Shown here: positions 43,384-52,111 of the stretch, one piece after another | How positions within the stretch are numbered: the stretch's first letter is position 1 | How the letters are laid out: every line of letters begins with the position of its first letter | Origin: Melghirimyces profundicolus | GTDB lineage: Bacteria > Bacillota > Bacilli > Thermoactinomycetales > DSM-45169 | Direction: 5' to 3' | DNA: 53,736 nucleotides | Assembly: GCF_003054245.1 (NCBI RefSeq) | Contig: NZ_QBKR01000025.1 | Span: forward strand, 1 to 53,736 | Made by a program: the position numbers and the translations under genes | Notes under the pieces: generated by a model | Databases searched by the model: none | What the model was told of the DNA's origin: nothing | The model's input: only the letters and a program-made list of their open reading frames with translations

Positions 43384-43410
43384 CCCGGCCGTCGGCTGGG
43401 TGTTTTTTTT
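43384..43410 (+). terminator. Terminator or attenuator directly before nusB
   Basis: CCCGGCC (43384-43390) pairs with GGCTGGG (43394-43400, one GU pair) around GTC and is followed by TGTTTTTTTT. The nusB binding site begins two bases later, so there is no room for a promoter in between. Confidence 0.8.
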
Positions 43411-43425
43411 GAAAGGAGAGATTGG

Positions 43426-43872
43426 ATGTCCAGACGTCTGGTGAGAGAAAAAGCTTTGCAAACCCTGTACCAAAACGAATTGAATCCCGCCGGCGGAGAT
43501 CGGTCCGTTGAGGCCGCCGCCCGTTCCCTGCAGAAAGAAACCGGTGAAGAAGAGGTTTCATTTTTTCTCCGCCTGACCCGCGGGGTGCTGAAGGAAATGC
43601 CGGTACTGGATCCGGTTATTCAGCGGTTTTTGAAGAAAGAATGGCCCTTGTCGAGACTTTCCTATATCGACCGCTCGATTTTGAGGTTGGCCGTCTATGA
43701 GCTTCTGTTCGAGGACGGGATCCCGGAAGGGGCAACCCTGAACGAGGCGGTGGAGTTGGCAAAAACGTTCAGCTCCGAAGATTCCGCCCGCTTCATCAAC
43801 GGGGTCCTGGGAAGCATGGTGAAGAATATGGAAGAAGTCCGCAAACTGGCCCGGACGGATTTCTCCGGATAA
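43426..43872 (+). CDS. nusB: Transcription antitermination factor NusB
   Basis: 148 residues of the all-helical NusB fold: RRLVREKALQTLYQNE at the start, then SRLSYIDRSILRLAVYELLF and GATLNEAVELAKTFSSEDSARFINGVLG in motif form. It binds boxA RNA with NusE during rRNA transcription. ATG 43426 has AAAGGAGAG upstream. Longer in-frame starts lie inside the DUF2273 gene. A strong terminator sits immediately upstream. Confidence 0.95.
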   Translation: MSRRLVREKALQTLYQNELNPAGGDRSVEAAARSLQKETGEEEVSFFLRLTRGVLKEMPVLDPVIQRFLKKEWPLSRLSYIDRSILRLAVYELLFEDGIPEGATLNEAVELAKTFSSEDSARFINGVLGSMVKNMEEVRKLARTDFSG

Positions 43873-43877
43873 GAGAT

Positions 43878-43953
43878 AAAAACGAACGATAAAATAAAAA
43901 ATCGTTTTAAAGTTCGTGTTTCCTTTACACAGGGGGCGACGGCGGGGTAAACT
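43878..43953 (+). promoter_or_regulatory. folD promoter with paired PurR boxes
   Basis: AAAAACGAACGAT around CGAAC (43883-43887) and, inverted, AAAGTTCGTGTTT around GTTCG (43912-43916) fit the Bacillus PurBox AWWWCCGAACWWT with one or two mismatches each. The 24-base gap between cores is close to that of PurR-controlled promoters. TTTACA (43924-43929) and TAAACT (43948-43953) form the promoter 18 bp apart. Confidence 0.7.
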
Positions 43954-43994
43954 GGGGAAGAATTCTTACTGTGAAACCAGAGAGGAGTATAATC

Positions 43995-44852
43995 GTGGAG
44001 CAGGGCCAACTCATTGACGGAAAAGCAATCGCCGAACAGGTCAAGCGGGAACTGAAAGAAGAGGTGGAGGAATGGACCGGGAAGTCGGGAAAACGCCCCG
44101 GCCTGGCCGTGATTCTGGTGGGGAATGATCCGGCTTCGGAGTCGTATGTGCGGGGGAAAGTGCGGGATTGTGAACAGGTGGGGATCCACTCCGAATTGAT
44201 CCGGAAACCGGAAACCATCGGAGAAGAGGAACTGCTCTCCGAAATCCGCAGGTTGAACGAGGATGAAGGAACACAGGGGATTCTGGTTCAGCTGCCGCTT
44301 CCGGATCACCTGAACCCCGAGCGGGTCATTTCGGAAATCCGGCCGGAGAAGGATGTGGACGGGTTTCATCCCCTCAATGCGGGCCGACTGGTAACCGGAT
44401 TGGATTCCCTTCTTCCCTGCACTCCCCACGGCATTCTCGAAATGTTGAAACGCTCGCGGATCTCCGTCTCCGGTAAACATGCCGTCGTCGTAGGCCGGAG
44501 CAATATCGTGGGGAAACCGGTATCGCTTTTGCTTCAGCGGGAAAACGCCACCGTGACGATGTGTCATTCCCGGACCGCGGATCTGGCCTTCCACACCCGA
44601 CAGGCCGATATTTTGGTGGCGGCGGTCGGCCGGTTGCACACCATCACCCGGGACCATGTCAAACCCGGCGTCGTGGTCATTGATGTGGGGATGAACCGGA
44701 CACCGGAAGGCAAATTGGCCGGGGATGTCGATTTTGAGTCGGTCCGTCCGGTGGCTTCCCACATTACCCCTGTCCCGGGCGGGGTCGGCCCGATGACGCG
44801 GGCCATGTTGTTGTACAATACCATTCAGGCGGCAAAAAATCGCAGCTCCTGA
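43995..44852 (+). CDS. folD: Bifunctional methylenetetrahydrofolate dehydrogenase/cyclohydrolase
   Basis: 285 residues with GNDPASESYVRGK (catalytic lysine), VQLPLPDHL, KDVDGFHPLNAGRL, PCTPHGILEML and VVVGRSNIVGKPVSLLL for the NADP site. It makes 10-formyl-THF for purine synthesis, which fits the PurR boxes in its promoter. I chose GTG 43995 with AGAGGAG 8 bases upstream over the GTG at 43971, which lacks a site. Confidence 0.96.
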   Translation: MEQGQLIDGKAIAEQVKRELKEEVEEWTGKSGKRPGLAVILVGNDPASESYVRGKVRDCEQVGIHSELIRKPETIGEEELLSEIRRLNEDEGTQGILVQLPLPDHLNPERVISEIRPEKDVDGFHPLNAGRLVTGLDSLLPCTPHGILEMLKRSRISVSGKHAVVVGRSNIVGKPVSLLLQRENATVTMCHSRTADLAFHTRQADILVAAVGRLHTITRDHVKPGVVVIDVGMNRTPEGKLAGDVDFESVRPVASHITPVPGGVGPMTRAMLLYNTIQAAKNRSS

Positions 44853-44869
44853 GAGAGGGGGTGCTTCGC

Positions 44870-46237
44870 TTGGAACACAGAGATCAGGATGTGCTCACGA
44901 TCACGGCCCTTGTTCGGCGCCTGACCGGCGTGATCGAGAACGCGCCGGATTTGTCGCGGGTTTGGGTTCAGGGGGAAATCTCCAATTTCAAGCGCCATAT
45001 GCGGGGTCATATGTACTTCACCTTGAAGGACGACCGGACCAAGGTCCGGGCCGTGATGTTCGCCAGTCACAACCGTCGGCTCCGGTTTCTCCCCAAGGAC
45101 GGGGACGATGTGCTCGTCCGGGGCCGGATGGCCGTCTATGAGCGGGACGGACAAGTTCAACTTTACGTCACCCACATGCAACCCAACGGGATCGGGGAAC
45201 GGTATGTTGCATTTCAGCAGTTGAAGGAAAAGTTGGAGGCGGAAGGACTGTTCTCCCCGGACCGGAAAAAACCCCTTCCGTTTCTTCCGCGCCGTGTGGG
45301 GGTGATCACATCCCCCGTCGGCGCCGCGGTTCGGGACATCATCACCACCATCCAACGCCGCTCCCCGGTGGTGGATATCCTGGTCCATCCCGTGGCGGTG
45401 CAGGGAAGCGAGGCCCCAGGGGAACTGGTTGAAGCACTGGACCGGATGAACCGGGAAGGCGAGGTGGATGTGATCATCATCGGACGGGGCGGCGGTTCCC
45501 TGGAGGAGTTATGGGCTTTCAACGAAGAGACAGTGGCCCGCGCCATCCATCGTTCCCGGATTCCGGTCGTGTCGGCCGTCGGTCATGAGACCGATACGAC
45601 CATTTCCGATTTTGTCGCCGATGTGCGGGCACCCACTCCCACCGCGGCGGCCGAGCTGGTCGCTCCCGGCCTGCAGGAGTTGATCTCCCGTTTGAAAGGG
45701 GTGAGAGAGCGCCTCTTCCAAGCGGTCCGTTTAAAACTTCGCTCGGAAAGGGACAGATGGGAACGGGCCAATGGCCGGCCGGTACTCAAAAAACCCGGGG
45801 CCCGGGTGGAAGTCGAGGCGCAGAAACTGGATCTGCTGACCCAGGATCTGATCGGGGCCGGCCGGGAACGGTTCACCCCCTGCCGTTCCCGTTTGGAAAG
45901 CCGCATTTACCGGTTACAAGGACACCGTCCCTCCGCCCGGATCCGGCGACTCCGGGAACGGCTGGCTGAGCTCACCCGGCAGGCCGGATCCGGAATGGAA
46001 CGGCGGTTCCGGGACGAACGGACGCTGTTACTGAAACGTCTGGAACACCTGGATGCCCTCAGTCCTTTGAAAGTGATGCAGAGGGGATATTCCCTTGTGT
46101 ACCGTTTTGACGGAGAAAAACTGGTGAAATCCGCAAACGACGTGCAGCCGGGGGATCTGATCCGGATCCGGTTGTCCGACGGAAGATTGAAATGTCAAGT
46201 GTGGGGAACGGAGGGAGACTCCCATGTCAGGGAATAA
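44870..46237 (+). CDS. xseA: Exodeoxyribonuclease VII large subunit
   Basis: About 455 residues: an N-terminal OB domain (VWVQGEISNFKRHMRGHMYF), the catalytic region with VGVITSPVGAAVRDI, IIIGRGGGSLEELWAFN and VSAVGHETDTTISDFVADVRAPTP, and a long coiled-coil C-terminus ending in PLKVMQRGYSLV. With XseB it cuts single-stranded DNA from both ends. I use TTG 44870, spaced correctly from GAGGGGGTG; GTG 44861 is the alternative. It overlaps xseB by 14 bases. Confidence 0.95.
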   Translation: MEHRDQDVLTITALVRRLTGVIENAPDLSRVWVQGEISNFKRHMRGHMYFTLKDDRTKVRAVMFASHNRRLRFLPKDGDDVLVRGRMAVYERDGQVQLYVTHMQPNGIGERYVAFQQLKEKLEAEGLFSPDRKKPLPFLPRRVGVITSPVGAAVRDIITTIQRRSPVVDILVHPVAVQGSEAPGELVEALDRMNREGEVDVIIIGRGGGSLEELWAFNEETVARAIHRSRIPVVSAVGHETDTTISDFVADVRAPTPTAAAELVAPGLQELISRLKGVRERLFQAVRLKLRSERDRWERANGRPVLKKPGARVEVEAQKLDLLTQDLIGAGRERFTPCRSRLESRIYRLQGHRPSARIRRLRERLAELTRQAGSGMERRFRDERTLLLKRLEHLDALSPLKVMQRGYSLVYRFDGEKLVKSANDVQPGDLIRIRLSDGRLKCQVWGTEGDSHVRE

Positions 46238-46487
46238 CGAAGAACGGCGGTCATTGGAAGAGCTTTCCTTCGAAGAGGCGATCGAACGCCTGGAAGAAGT
46301 GGTGGATCAATTGGAAAACGGGAATGTGACGCTGGAAGAATCCATCCGGCTCTTCGAGGAAGGGATGAAGCTTTCCCGCTACTGCGGGTCCAAGCTGGAT
46401 AAACTGGAGCAACAGGTGGAGATGCTGGTTCAGGAAAACGGGGATTGGATGAAAAAACCGTTCCAACCCGGAGAGGATGGGAAATAA
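46224..46487 (+). CDS. xseB: Exodeoxyribonuclease VII small subunit
   Basis: 87 residues: LSFEEAIERLEEVVDQLENG, LEESIRLFEEGMKLS and CGSKLDKLEQQVEML are the helical family blocks. It overlaps xseA at its start and ispA at its end, which points to tightly coupled translation. Confidence 0.94.
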   Translation: MSGNNEERRSLEELSFEEAIERLEEVVDQLENGNVTLEESIRLFEEGMKLSRYCGSKLDKLEQQVEMLVQENGDWMKKPFQPGEDGK

Positions 46488-47382
46488 GGTGCGGGAGATC
46501 GAACAATATCTGAAAGAAAAAGCGGTGATCGTCGAGGAAAGACTGAGGTCCTATGTGAACAACCCGGAAATTCCGGACCGGTTAAGGGAATCCATGGCCT
46601 ATTCCCTTTTGGCAGGAGGAAAACGTCTCCGTCCCATTCTGGTTCTGGCGGTCGCCGAAGCCTTGGGAGGGTCGGAAGAGAAGGCCCTCCCCTTTGCATG
46701 TGCCGTTGAAATGATACATACATATTCTTTAATCCACGATGACCTGCCATCCATGGACAACGATGATTTTCGCCGGGGGATTCCCACCAATCACAAAGTT
46801 TACGGGGAAGCGATGGCGATCCTGGCAGGGGATGCTCTCCTGACCAAAGCCTTCGGGGTACTGGCCGAGGGGGCGCTGAACGCAGATCTTTCCCGTGAAA
46901 CCGCCCTCGGGTTGATCCGGGAGTGTGCCGTCCGAGCCGGCGCCGAGGGAATGGTCGGGGGCCAGGTGAAAGACCTGCAAGGGGAAGGACGGTCCGTGAC
47001 CCTGGAAGAATTGCAGGAGATCCACCGGTCCAAAACGGGGGATCTGATCACGCTGTCGGTCCGGCTCGGATCCTTGGTCTCCGGTGCATCAGAAGACAAG
47101 CTCCAGGCGCTGACCGGATATGCCGAACGATTGGGTCTCGCTTTTCAGATTCAGGACGATGTCCTTGATGTAGTGGGCGACCGGGAAAAGCTGGGGAAGC
47201 CCATCGGCAGCGACGAACAAAAAGAAAAATCCACTTATCCCGCTCTGATGGGCCTGGAAGATTCCAAAAAATGGGTACGGAAACTGGTGGACGAGGCCAA
47301 AAGTCTGGTGTTGTCCCTTGAAGGGGTCCGTCCCAATCGTTTGTTGGCGATTGCCGATTATTTGACGTACCGGGAGTCTTGA
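46477..47382 (+). CDS. ispA: Farnesyl diphosphate synthase
   Basis: 301 residues. The first aspartate-rich motif is in LIHDDLPSMDNDD and the second in FQIQDDVLDVVGD, with GGKRLRP binding isopentenyl diphosphate. It makes farnesyl diphosphate for quinones and cell-wall carrier lipids. ATG 46477 overlaps xseB; a GTG at 46489 is possible. OLE RNA and oapA follow before dxs. Confidence 0.94.
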   Translation: MGNKVREIEQYLKEKAVIVEERLRSYVNNPEIPDRLRESMAYSLLAGGKRLRPILVLAVAEALGGSEEKALPFACAVEMIHTYSLIHDDLPSMDNDDFRRGIPTNHKVYGEAMAILAGDALLTKAFGVLAEGALNADLSRETALGLIRECAVRAGAEGMVGGQVKDLQGEGRSVTLEELQEIHRSKTGDLITLSVRLGSLVSGASEDKLQALTGYAERLGLAFQIQDDVLDVVGDREKLGKPIGSDEQKEKSTYPALMGLEDSKKWVRKLVDEAKSLVLSLEGVRPNRLLAIADYLTYRES

Positions 47383-47395
47383 ATGTTCCCCTCGA

Positions 47396-47425
47396 TTGTC
47401 GGTTTTTACGGGATTGTGATATAAT
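47396..47425 (+). promoter_or_regulatory. Promoter of OLE RNA
   Basis: TTGTCG (47396-47401) and TATAAT (47420-47425), 18 bp apart, lie just after the ispA stop and about 7 bp before the RNA's conserved 5' end. Confidence 0.65.
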
Positions 47426-47431
47426 ACTTTC

Positions 47432-47965
47432 AATGTGGAGTGGTGCAGTATTCTAGTCAGTCCACCCTCTCTGAAGGCGGGGCTAAAAATCCGCTAAAGG
47501 GCACATCGATGAAGTTCTTGGTGTCGGCTTCCGACGCCCAGTCGGGGGTTGATGCTGAGAGTTAAGGAGGACGGGCGATCCACAAAGGCATGTGGGCGAT
47601 GACCCGACCTCCGCGGAGGCCCAAGTGCGTGGCCCGGCGTCATCGAGCGCAGGCGACGGCTTGGGGTATGAACCTGCATATAGGCTAGGGGGACCTGATG
47701 CAGCGTAGCCTGCCTTGAGTGGTGTTGCGGGGATGTGGGACTCCGTTTTTCGGACGTTCCGCTGAAAGCAACACTGCAAAAGAGGCTAGGAGAGGCGCCA
47801 GGACTGTTGAGGAAATCTCCTAGACTGTTTGCCGTCAGGGCAAGGCGGGCCGGGGATTGCAGTGCGGACTGAGTGGTAATCCAGTCCGGCGGACGGCGAC
47901 GCCGCCGAAAAAGGTTATAAAGGGAAACCGCCGCATTGGCGACGATGCGGATACCTTTTTGGGAA
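47432..47965 (+). ncRNA. ole: OLE RNA (ornate, large, extremophilic RNA)
   Basis: A gene-free stretch of over 500 bases between ispA and the oapA gene carries the long, highly structured sequence of OLE RNA: GAAGTTCTTGGTGTCGGCTT near 47510, GGAGGACGGGCGATCC near 47566, TGATGCAGCGTAGCCTGCC near 47697 and AAAGCAACACTGCAAAAGAG near 47765. The 3' part ends in nested stems (AAAAAGGT at 47908-47915 with ACCTTTTT at 47953-47960; CCGCAT at 47931-47936 with ATGCGG at 47945-47950). OLE RNA binds the membrane protein OapA and helps extremophilic Firmicutes with alcohol, cold and magnesium stress. Location and neighbours are the classic ones. The ends are estimates; the RNA may run further toward 48150. 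Confidence 0.88.
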
Positions 47966-48069
47966 AACCTACTGGACCTAAGCCGCAATATTTACCCGGT
48001 TCGTTATCACTCCAAGGTCTTTTTCATTTCAAAATAAACGATCTGATCTTGAATCGATCAGTTCGGCCG

Positions 48070-48148
48070 TTGGCAGACCGGCGGTGAAGGACCGCCTGTC
48101 AAGCCGGAACGGGATGCCGGCCCGCCGCAAGCGGCCGGCATTCCGTTC
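48070..48148 (+). other. Two strong hairpins between OLE RNA and oapA
   Basis: The first (48070-48102) stacks TTGGCA/TGTCAA on GGCGGT/ACCGCC. The second (48107-48148) has a 16-bp stem, GAACGGGATGCCGGCC with GGCCGGCATTCCGTTC, followed by TTTA, just before the oapA binding site. They may stop part of the transcripts, protect the OLE 3' end or control oapA. Confidence 0.5.
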
Positions 48149-48178
48149 TTTATGGCCAATGGAGGAGCAGCGTACAGG

Positions 48179-48799
48179 ATGCGTGAAATCGTTCGACAAT
48201 CTCTTCGCTGGGCTGCCTTGATCAGTGTGGTTACGGCCATGTTGTCCGTGTTCTTCAGTATGGTCTCCGCTGCTTTTTTACGGGGGTTGCCGTGGCAGGG
48301 CGGAATGCTGGTGGTGTTGTTGATCGTGTTGGTCGGCGTCTTTTTCGACATGTTGGGGATCGCTGCCACCGCCGCGCGGGAGCCGCCCTTCCACGCCATG
48401 GCCGCTCATAAAGTTCCCGGCGCCAGGCATGCCATCGGCATCATCCGGAGAGCAGACCAGTTTGCCAACTTCTGCAATGATGTGATCGGGGACATCAGCG
48501 GGATTGTCAGCGGAGCGGCGGGTTTTGCAGTCGTGGCAGCCCTGGTGTTCACGATGGACATCCCCGAAAGCCGTTGGTTTTTGGAACCTCTGATGGTGGG
48601 GATCATCTCTGCCCTCACTGTGGGCGGAAAAGCCCTGGGTAAAACACTTTCCATTCGATATTCAAATGAAATCGTCTTTAGACTGGGCAAAGTCTTTTAT
48701 ATACTGGAGAAGAGGTTTTATATTCGGTTGTTTGAAGTGAAAACTAGGAAAAAACGAAAGCGAAAGCGAGGCGTTCTTCGTGCACCTCGAACAGATTAA
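48179..48799 (+). CDS. oapA: OLE-associated membrane protein OapA
   Basis: 206 residues with four likely membrane helices: [56 protein letters not shown] and [17 protein letters not shown] conserved loop [17 protein letters not shown] is followed by FCNDVIGDI, and the end is strongly basic ([10 protein letters not shown]), as suits RNA binding. The gene directly downstream of OLE RNA encodes OapA in all known cases. I use ATG 48179 with GGAGGAG 12 bases upstream. It overlaps dxs by 20 bases. Confidence 0.88.
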   Translation: MREIVRQSLRWAALISVVTAMLSVFFSMVSAAFLRGLPWQGGMLVVLLIVLVGVFFDMLGIAATAAREPPFHAMAAHKVPGARHAIGIIRRADQFANFCNDVIGDISGIVSGAAGFAVVAALVFTMDIPESRWFLEPLMVGIISALTVGGKALGKTLSIRYSNEIVFRLGKVFYILEKRFYIRLFEVKTRKKRKRKRGVLRAPRTD

Positions 48800-50672
48800 G
48801 TCGCCGGAACAATTGAAAAAGATTCCCGTACAAGAACTTCCCCGACTGGCGGAAGAGATCCGGCAATTCCTGATTGAAAGCCTGTCCGTGACAGGGGGGC
48901 ATTTGGGCTCCAACCTGGGTGTCGTGGAATTAACCCTTGCTTTGCATTACCTCTTTGATAGCCCCCGTGACCGGTTCATCTGGGATGTGGGTCATCAAGC
49001 CTATGTCCATAAGATTCTGACGGGCCGGAGAGGTCAGTTTGAAACACTCCGGCAGTATAAAGGACTGTGCGGGTTCCCGAAAATGAGGGAGAGCGAACAC
49101 GATGTATGGGAGACGGGGCACAGCAGCACCTCCCTGTCGGCAGCCATGGGAATGGCGGCTGCCCGGGACCTGAAAGGGGAAAACCATCGGGTGATTCCCA
49201 TCATCGGAGACGGGGCGCTGACCGGGGGCATGGCCTTGGAAGCCCTCAATCACATCGGGAACGAGCAAAAGAAGATCATGGTGATTCTCAACGACAACGA
49301 AATGTCCATTTCCCCCAACGTGGGTGCCATTCACAACTATTTGGGCAAACTCCGTACCCATCGCCATTATCATAAGATTAAGGACGAAGTGGAGTTTTTC
49401 CTGAAGAAGATCCCCACGGTGGGAGGCGCTTTCGCTTCCGCGGCGGAACGGATCAAGGACAGCCTCAAATACCTGGTTGTTTCCGGCGTGCTGTTCGAAA
49501 AGCTGGGGTTCACCTACCTCGGTCCGGTCAACGGGCACAACCTGGTAGAATTGATGGAATGCCTGCGCCAGGCGGACAAGGCCGAAGGACCGGTCCTCGT
49601 TCACGTGATCACCCAAAAAGGAAAAGGCTACCTGCCGGCCGAGGAACACGCCGAAAACCTGCACGGTGTGACAAAGGGGTACAAGCTCGAATCCAGCAAA
49701 GGGGTGAAAAAGCCGAATACCCCCGTGAAGTATCCCAAAGTGTTCGGTGACACCCTGATTCAGCTGGCGGAAGAGGACCCGCGTGTGGTGGGAATCACGC
49801 CGGCGATGCTCAGCGGTTCGGGAATGAACGAGTTTGCCGCCCGCTTCCCTGACCGTTGTTTCGACGTGGGGATCGCCGAACAACATGCGGCCACTTTCTC
49901 GGCGGGACTGGCGACCCAAGGAATGAAACCGGTTTTGGCGATTTATTCCACGTTTTTGCAACGGGGTTACGACCAATTGATTCACGACATCGCCCGTCAA
50001 AACCTGAACGTTCTGTTGGCAGTGGACCGTGCGGGCTTTGTGGGAGCGGACGGGGAAACCCACCAGGGTGTTTACGATATCGCCTATATGCGATGCGTTC
50101 CCAATATGGTGATTATGATGCCCAAGGACGAAAACGAGTTCCGGCATATGCTCTACACGGGCTACCGCTACGACAAAGGACCGATCGCCGTCCGCTTCCC
50201 CCGGGGAACCGGCCTCGGGGTGGAAATGGATGAGGAGTTGAAAGAACTGCCGATCGGGAAATCTGAGGTGTTGCGGGAAGGGCGGGACGTGGCCCTCCTG
50301 GCGTTCGGAACCATGGTTCCCCTTGCTCTTCAAGCGGCTGATCAGCTGGCGCGGGAAGGCGTGAAGGCCAAAGTGGTGAACGCCCGGTTCGCCAAACCCC
50401 TCGATTCCGAACTGCTGGACCGTTTGTGTGAAGAGGAGACCCCGATTCTCACCATCGAAGAAGGTTCGGCCATCGGCGGGTTCGGAAGCGCCGTCCTGGA
50501 ATATTATGCCGAACAAGAGGTGTACGGCATGCAGGTGAAGACCCTGGGGGTCCCGGATTACTTTGTGGAGCACGGGAGTGTCAACGATCAGCGGCAGGAA
50601 GTCGGATTGACGGTGGACAACATCACCGGGATCGCGCGTAAAATGGCCCCCCGTCAACGACGGCGGGCCTGA
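48780..50672 (+). CDS. dxs: 1-deoxy-D-xylulose-5-phosphate synthase
   Basis: 630 residues. The thiamine diphosphate motif begins [31 protein letters not shown] and [14 protein letters not shown] lie before it, and the pyrimidine domain carries [16 protein letters not shown] and the C-terminal transketolase fold. It condenses pyruvate and glyceraldehyde 3-phosphate as the first step of the MEP pathway. The start is GTG 48780 with GAGGCG upstream, overlapping oapA. Confidence 0.97.
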   Translation: MHLEQIKSPEQLKKIPVQELPRLAEEIRQFLIESLSVTGGHLGSNLGVVELTLALHYLFDSPRDRFIWDVGHQAYVHKILTGRRGQFETLRQYKGLCGFPKMRESEHDVWETGHSSTSLSAAMGMAAARDLKGENHRVIPIIGDGALTGGMALEALNHIGNEQKKIMVILNDNEMSISPNVGAIHNYLGKLRTHRHYHKIKDEVEFFLKKIPTVGGAFASAAERIKDSLKYLVVSGVLFEKLGFTYLGPVNGHNLVELMECLRQADKAEGPVLVHVITQKGKGYLPAEEHAENLHGVTKGYKLESSKGVKKPNTPVKYPKVFGDTLIQLAEEDPRVVGITPAMLSGSGMNEFAARFPDRCFDVGIAEQHAATFSAGLATQGMKPVLAIYSTFLQRGYDQLIHDIARQNLNVLLAVDRAGFVGADGETHQGVYDIAYMRCVPNMVIMMPKDENEFRHMLYTGYRYDKGPIAVRFPRGTGLGVEMDEELKELPIGKSEVLREGRDVALLAFGTMVPLALQAADQLAREGVKAKVVNARFAKPLDSELLDRLCEEETPILTIEEGSAIGGFGSAVLEYYAEQEVYGMQVKTLGVPDYFVEHGSVNDQRQEVGLTVDNITGIARKMAPRQRRRA

Positions 50673-50686
50673 GGGATGGGTGTGAA

Positions 50687-51511
50687 TTGGCCAAGGAACG
50701 ATTGGATGTTCTGTTGACGCAAAGAGGTCATTTCACCAGCCGCCAGCAGGCTCAACGTGCGATCATGGCGGGGTTGGTGAAAATCAACGGCGAGCGTGCG
50801 GACAAGCCGGGAACCCGGGTGCCGGCCGATGCCGACGTGGAAGTCACCGGGCGGGAACACCCTTACGTGAGTCGGGGCGGCCTGAAGCTGGAAAGAGCCC
50901 TCGAAGTGTTTGATCTGCATCTGGAAAACCGCGTGGTTCTGGATATCGGAGCGTCGACGGGCGGGTTTACCGATTGTGCCCTTCAAAACGGTGCCGCAAA
51001 AGTATACGCCGTCGACGTGGGTTATGGCCAGCTTGATTGGAAACTCCGGCAAGACGAACGGGTGGTGGTGATGGAACGGACCAATTTCCGGTACATGCAA
51101 CCCGGGGACCTTCCCGGCGAGAGACCCGACTTCGCAACGGTGGATGTCTCCTTCATTTCGCTCTCGCTGATCCTTCCCCCCTTAAAGCAGTTGTTGAAGG
51201 AACCTGCGGAGGTGGTCGCCCTGGTCAAACCCCAGTTTGAAGCGGGCAGGAAACAGGTCGGCCGCAAGGGAGTGGTTCGGGACCCCCGCATTCACCGGGA
51301 AGTCCTGACCCGTTTTTGCAGGACCGCGGAAGAAGAAGGCTTTACCATCGAAGGGCTGGCCCCGTCGCCGATCACCGGAAGCGAAGGAAACATTGAGTTC
51401 CTGAGCTGGCTGGGCTGGAATCCATCCCACCCTTCCGGAACAAAGGAAGCTTCAGCCGAGCTGATTTCGGAAACGGTGGAGTGGGCCCAGAGGGAACGGA
51501 CCGATCCCTGA
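50687..51511 (+). CDS. tlyA: TlyA family rRNA (cytidine-2'-O)-methyltransferase (YqxC-like)
   Basis: 274 residues: an S4 RNA-binding domain (RLDVLLTQRGHFTSRQQAQR, then KPGTRVPADADVEV) followed by an FtsJ-like methyltransferase domain (VVLDIGASTGGFTDCALQNG for AdoMet). TlyA enzymes methylate 16S and 23S rRNA. The start is TTG 50687 behind GAGGGATGGG, 14 bases after dxs. The location matches yqxC of B. subtilis. Confidence 0.93.
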   Translation: MAKERLDVLLTQRGHFTSRQQAQRAIMAGLVKINGERADKPGTRVPADADVEVTGREHPYVSRGGLKLERALEVFDLHLENRVVLDIGASTGGFTDCALQNGAAKVYAVDVGYGQLDWKLRQDERVVVMERTNFRYMQPGDLPGERPDFATVDVSFISLSLILPPLKQLLKEPAEVVALVKPQFEAGRKQVGRKGVVRDPRIHREVLTRFCRTAEEEGFTIEGLAPSPITGSEGNIEFLSWLGWNPSHPSGTKEASAELISETVEWAQRERTDP

Positions 51512-51566
51512 CAGGATTTCCGGGGGCGGGATACGAATTACAGTAGAAAAGGGGGGAGGGATCCCG

Positions 51567-52082
51567 TTGTTGCGTGAAGGGGATGCGGTCGTCCTTTTTC
51601 TGCTGTTGATCCTGGTCCTGTTTTTCCTGATTCGCAGGTGGAAAAAAACGGATATCCATCCGGTGGTGCTCGAATCCAACCGACCGGTCCAGGGTGAGAT
51701 TCCCGAAATGCTGAAGGCGGAAGGGTATGAAGTGGTAGCTGCAAAACAACGGCTTCCCCTCTGGATCCGGGTGGGGGAAAAGCAGTATGAAAGCCGGTTG
51801 TACGCCGATTTCATCGTCAGAAAAGGTGGAAAGACGTATGTGGTGATTCTGGCGAAGGCGAAGAAAGCGTTACGGCTTTCCGGCGCAGCGGTCCGGGACC
51901 GATTTTTGGCACACGTTCTCGCTTTTCAGGCTGCCGGTGTCTTATATGTCGACCCCCTTCAGGGAACCTTGAAAACAATCACTTTTGATGTAACGGGAGT
52001 GCGGATTCGGAGACGCGGAGGTTTGACCACACATCTCATCATGCTGACCGTGGGAGCACTGATCGCGATCCTGGCACGTTAA
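51567..52082 (+). CDS. Membrane-anchored protein with a possible degenerate restriction-endonuclease-like fold
   Basis: 171 residues with a membrane helix at each end (AVVLFLLLILVLFFLI and LIMLTVGALIAILA). The middle reads LYADFIVRKGGKTYVVILAK, which has the spacing of a PD-(D/E)XK core (Asp, then a strand with x-x-Lys) but lacks the acidic residue before the lysine. The likeness is only structural guesswork. The start is TTG 51567 with GGGGGGAGGG upstream. It lies between tlyA and nadK and is probably cotranscribed. Function unknown. Confidence 0.6.
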   Translation: MLREGDAVVLFLLLILVLFFLIRRWKKTDIHPVVLESNRPVQGEIPEMLKAEGYEVVAAKQRLPLWIRVGEKQYESRLYADFIVRKGGKTYVVILAKAKKALRLSGAAVRDRFLAHVLAFQAAGVLYVDPLQGTLKTITFDVTGVRIRRRGGLTTHLIMLTVGALIAILAR

Positions 52083-52111
52083 CCCTGCAGGCGGATGGGG
52101 GTGGAATCGAT

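Noticed and set aside
48930-50657. 575-codon frame antisense to dxs
   Set aside because: Shadow of the dxs codon pattern; dxs itself is unmistakable.
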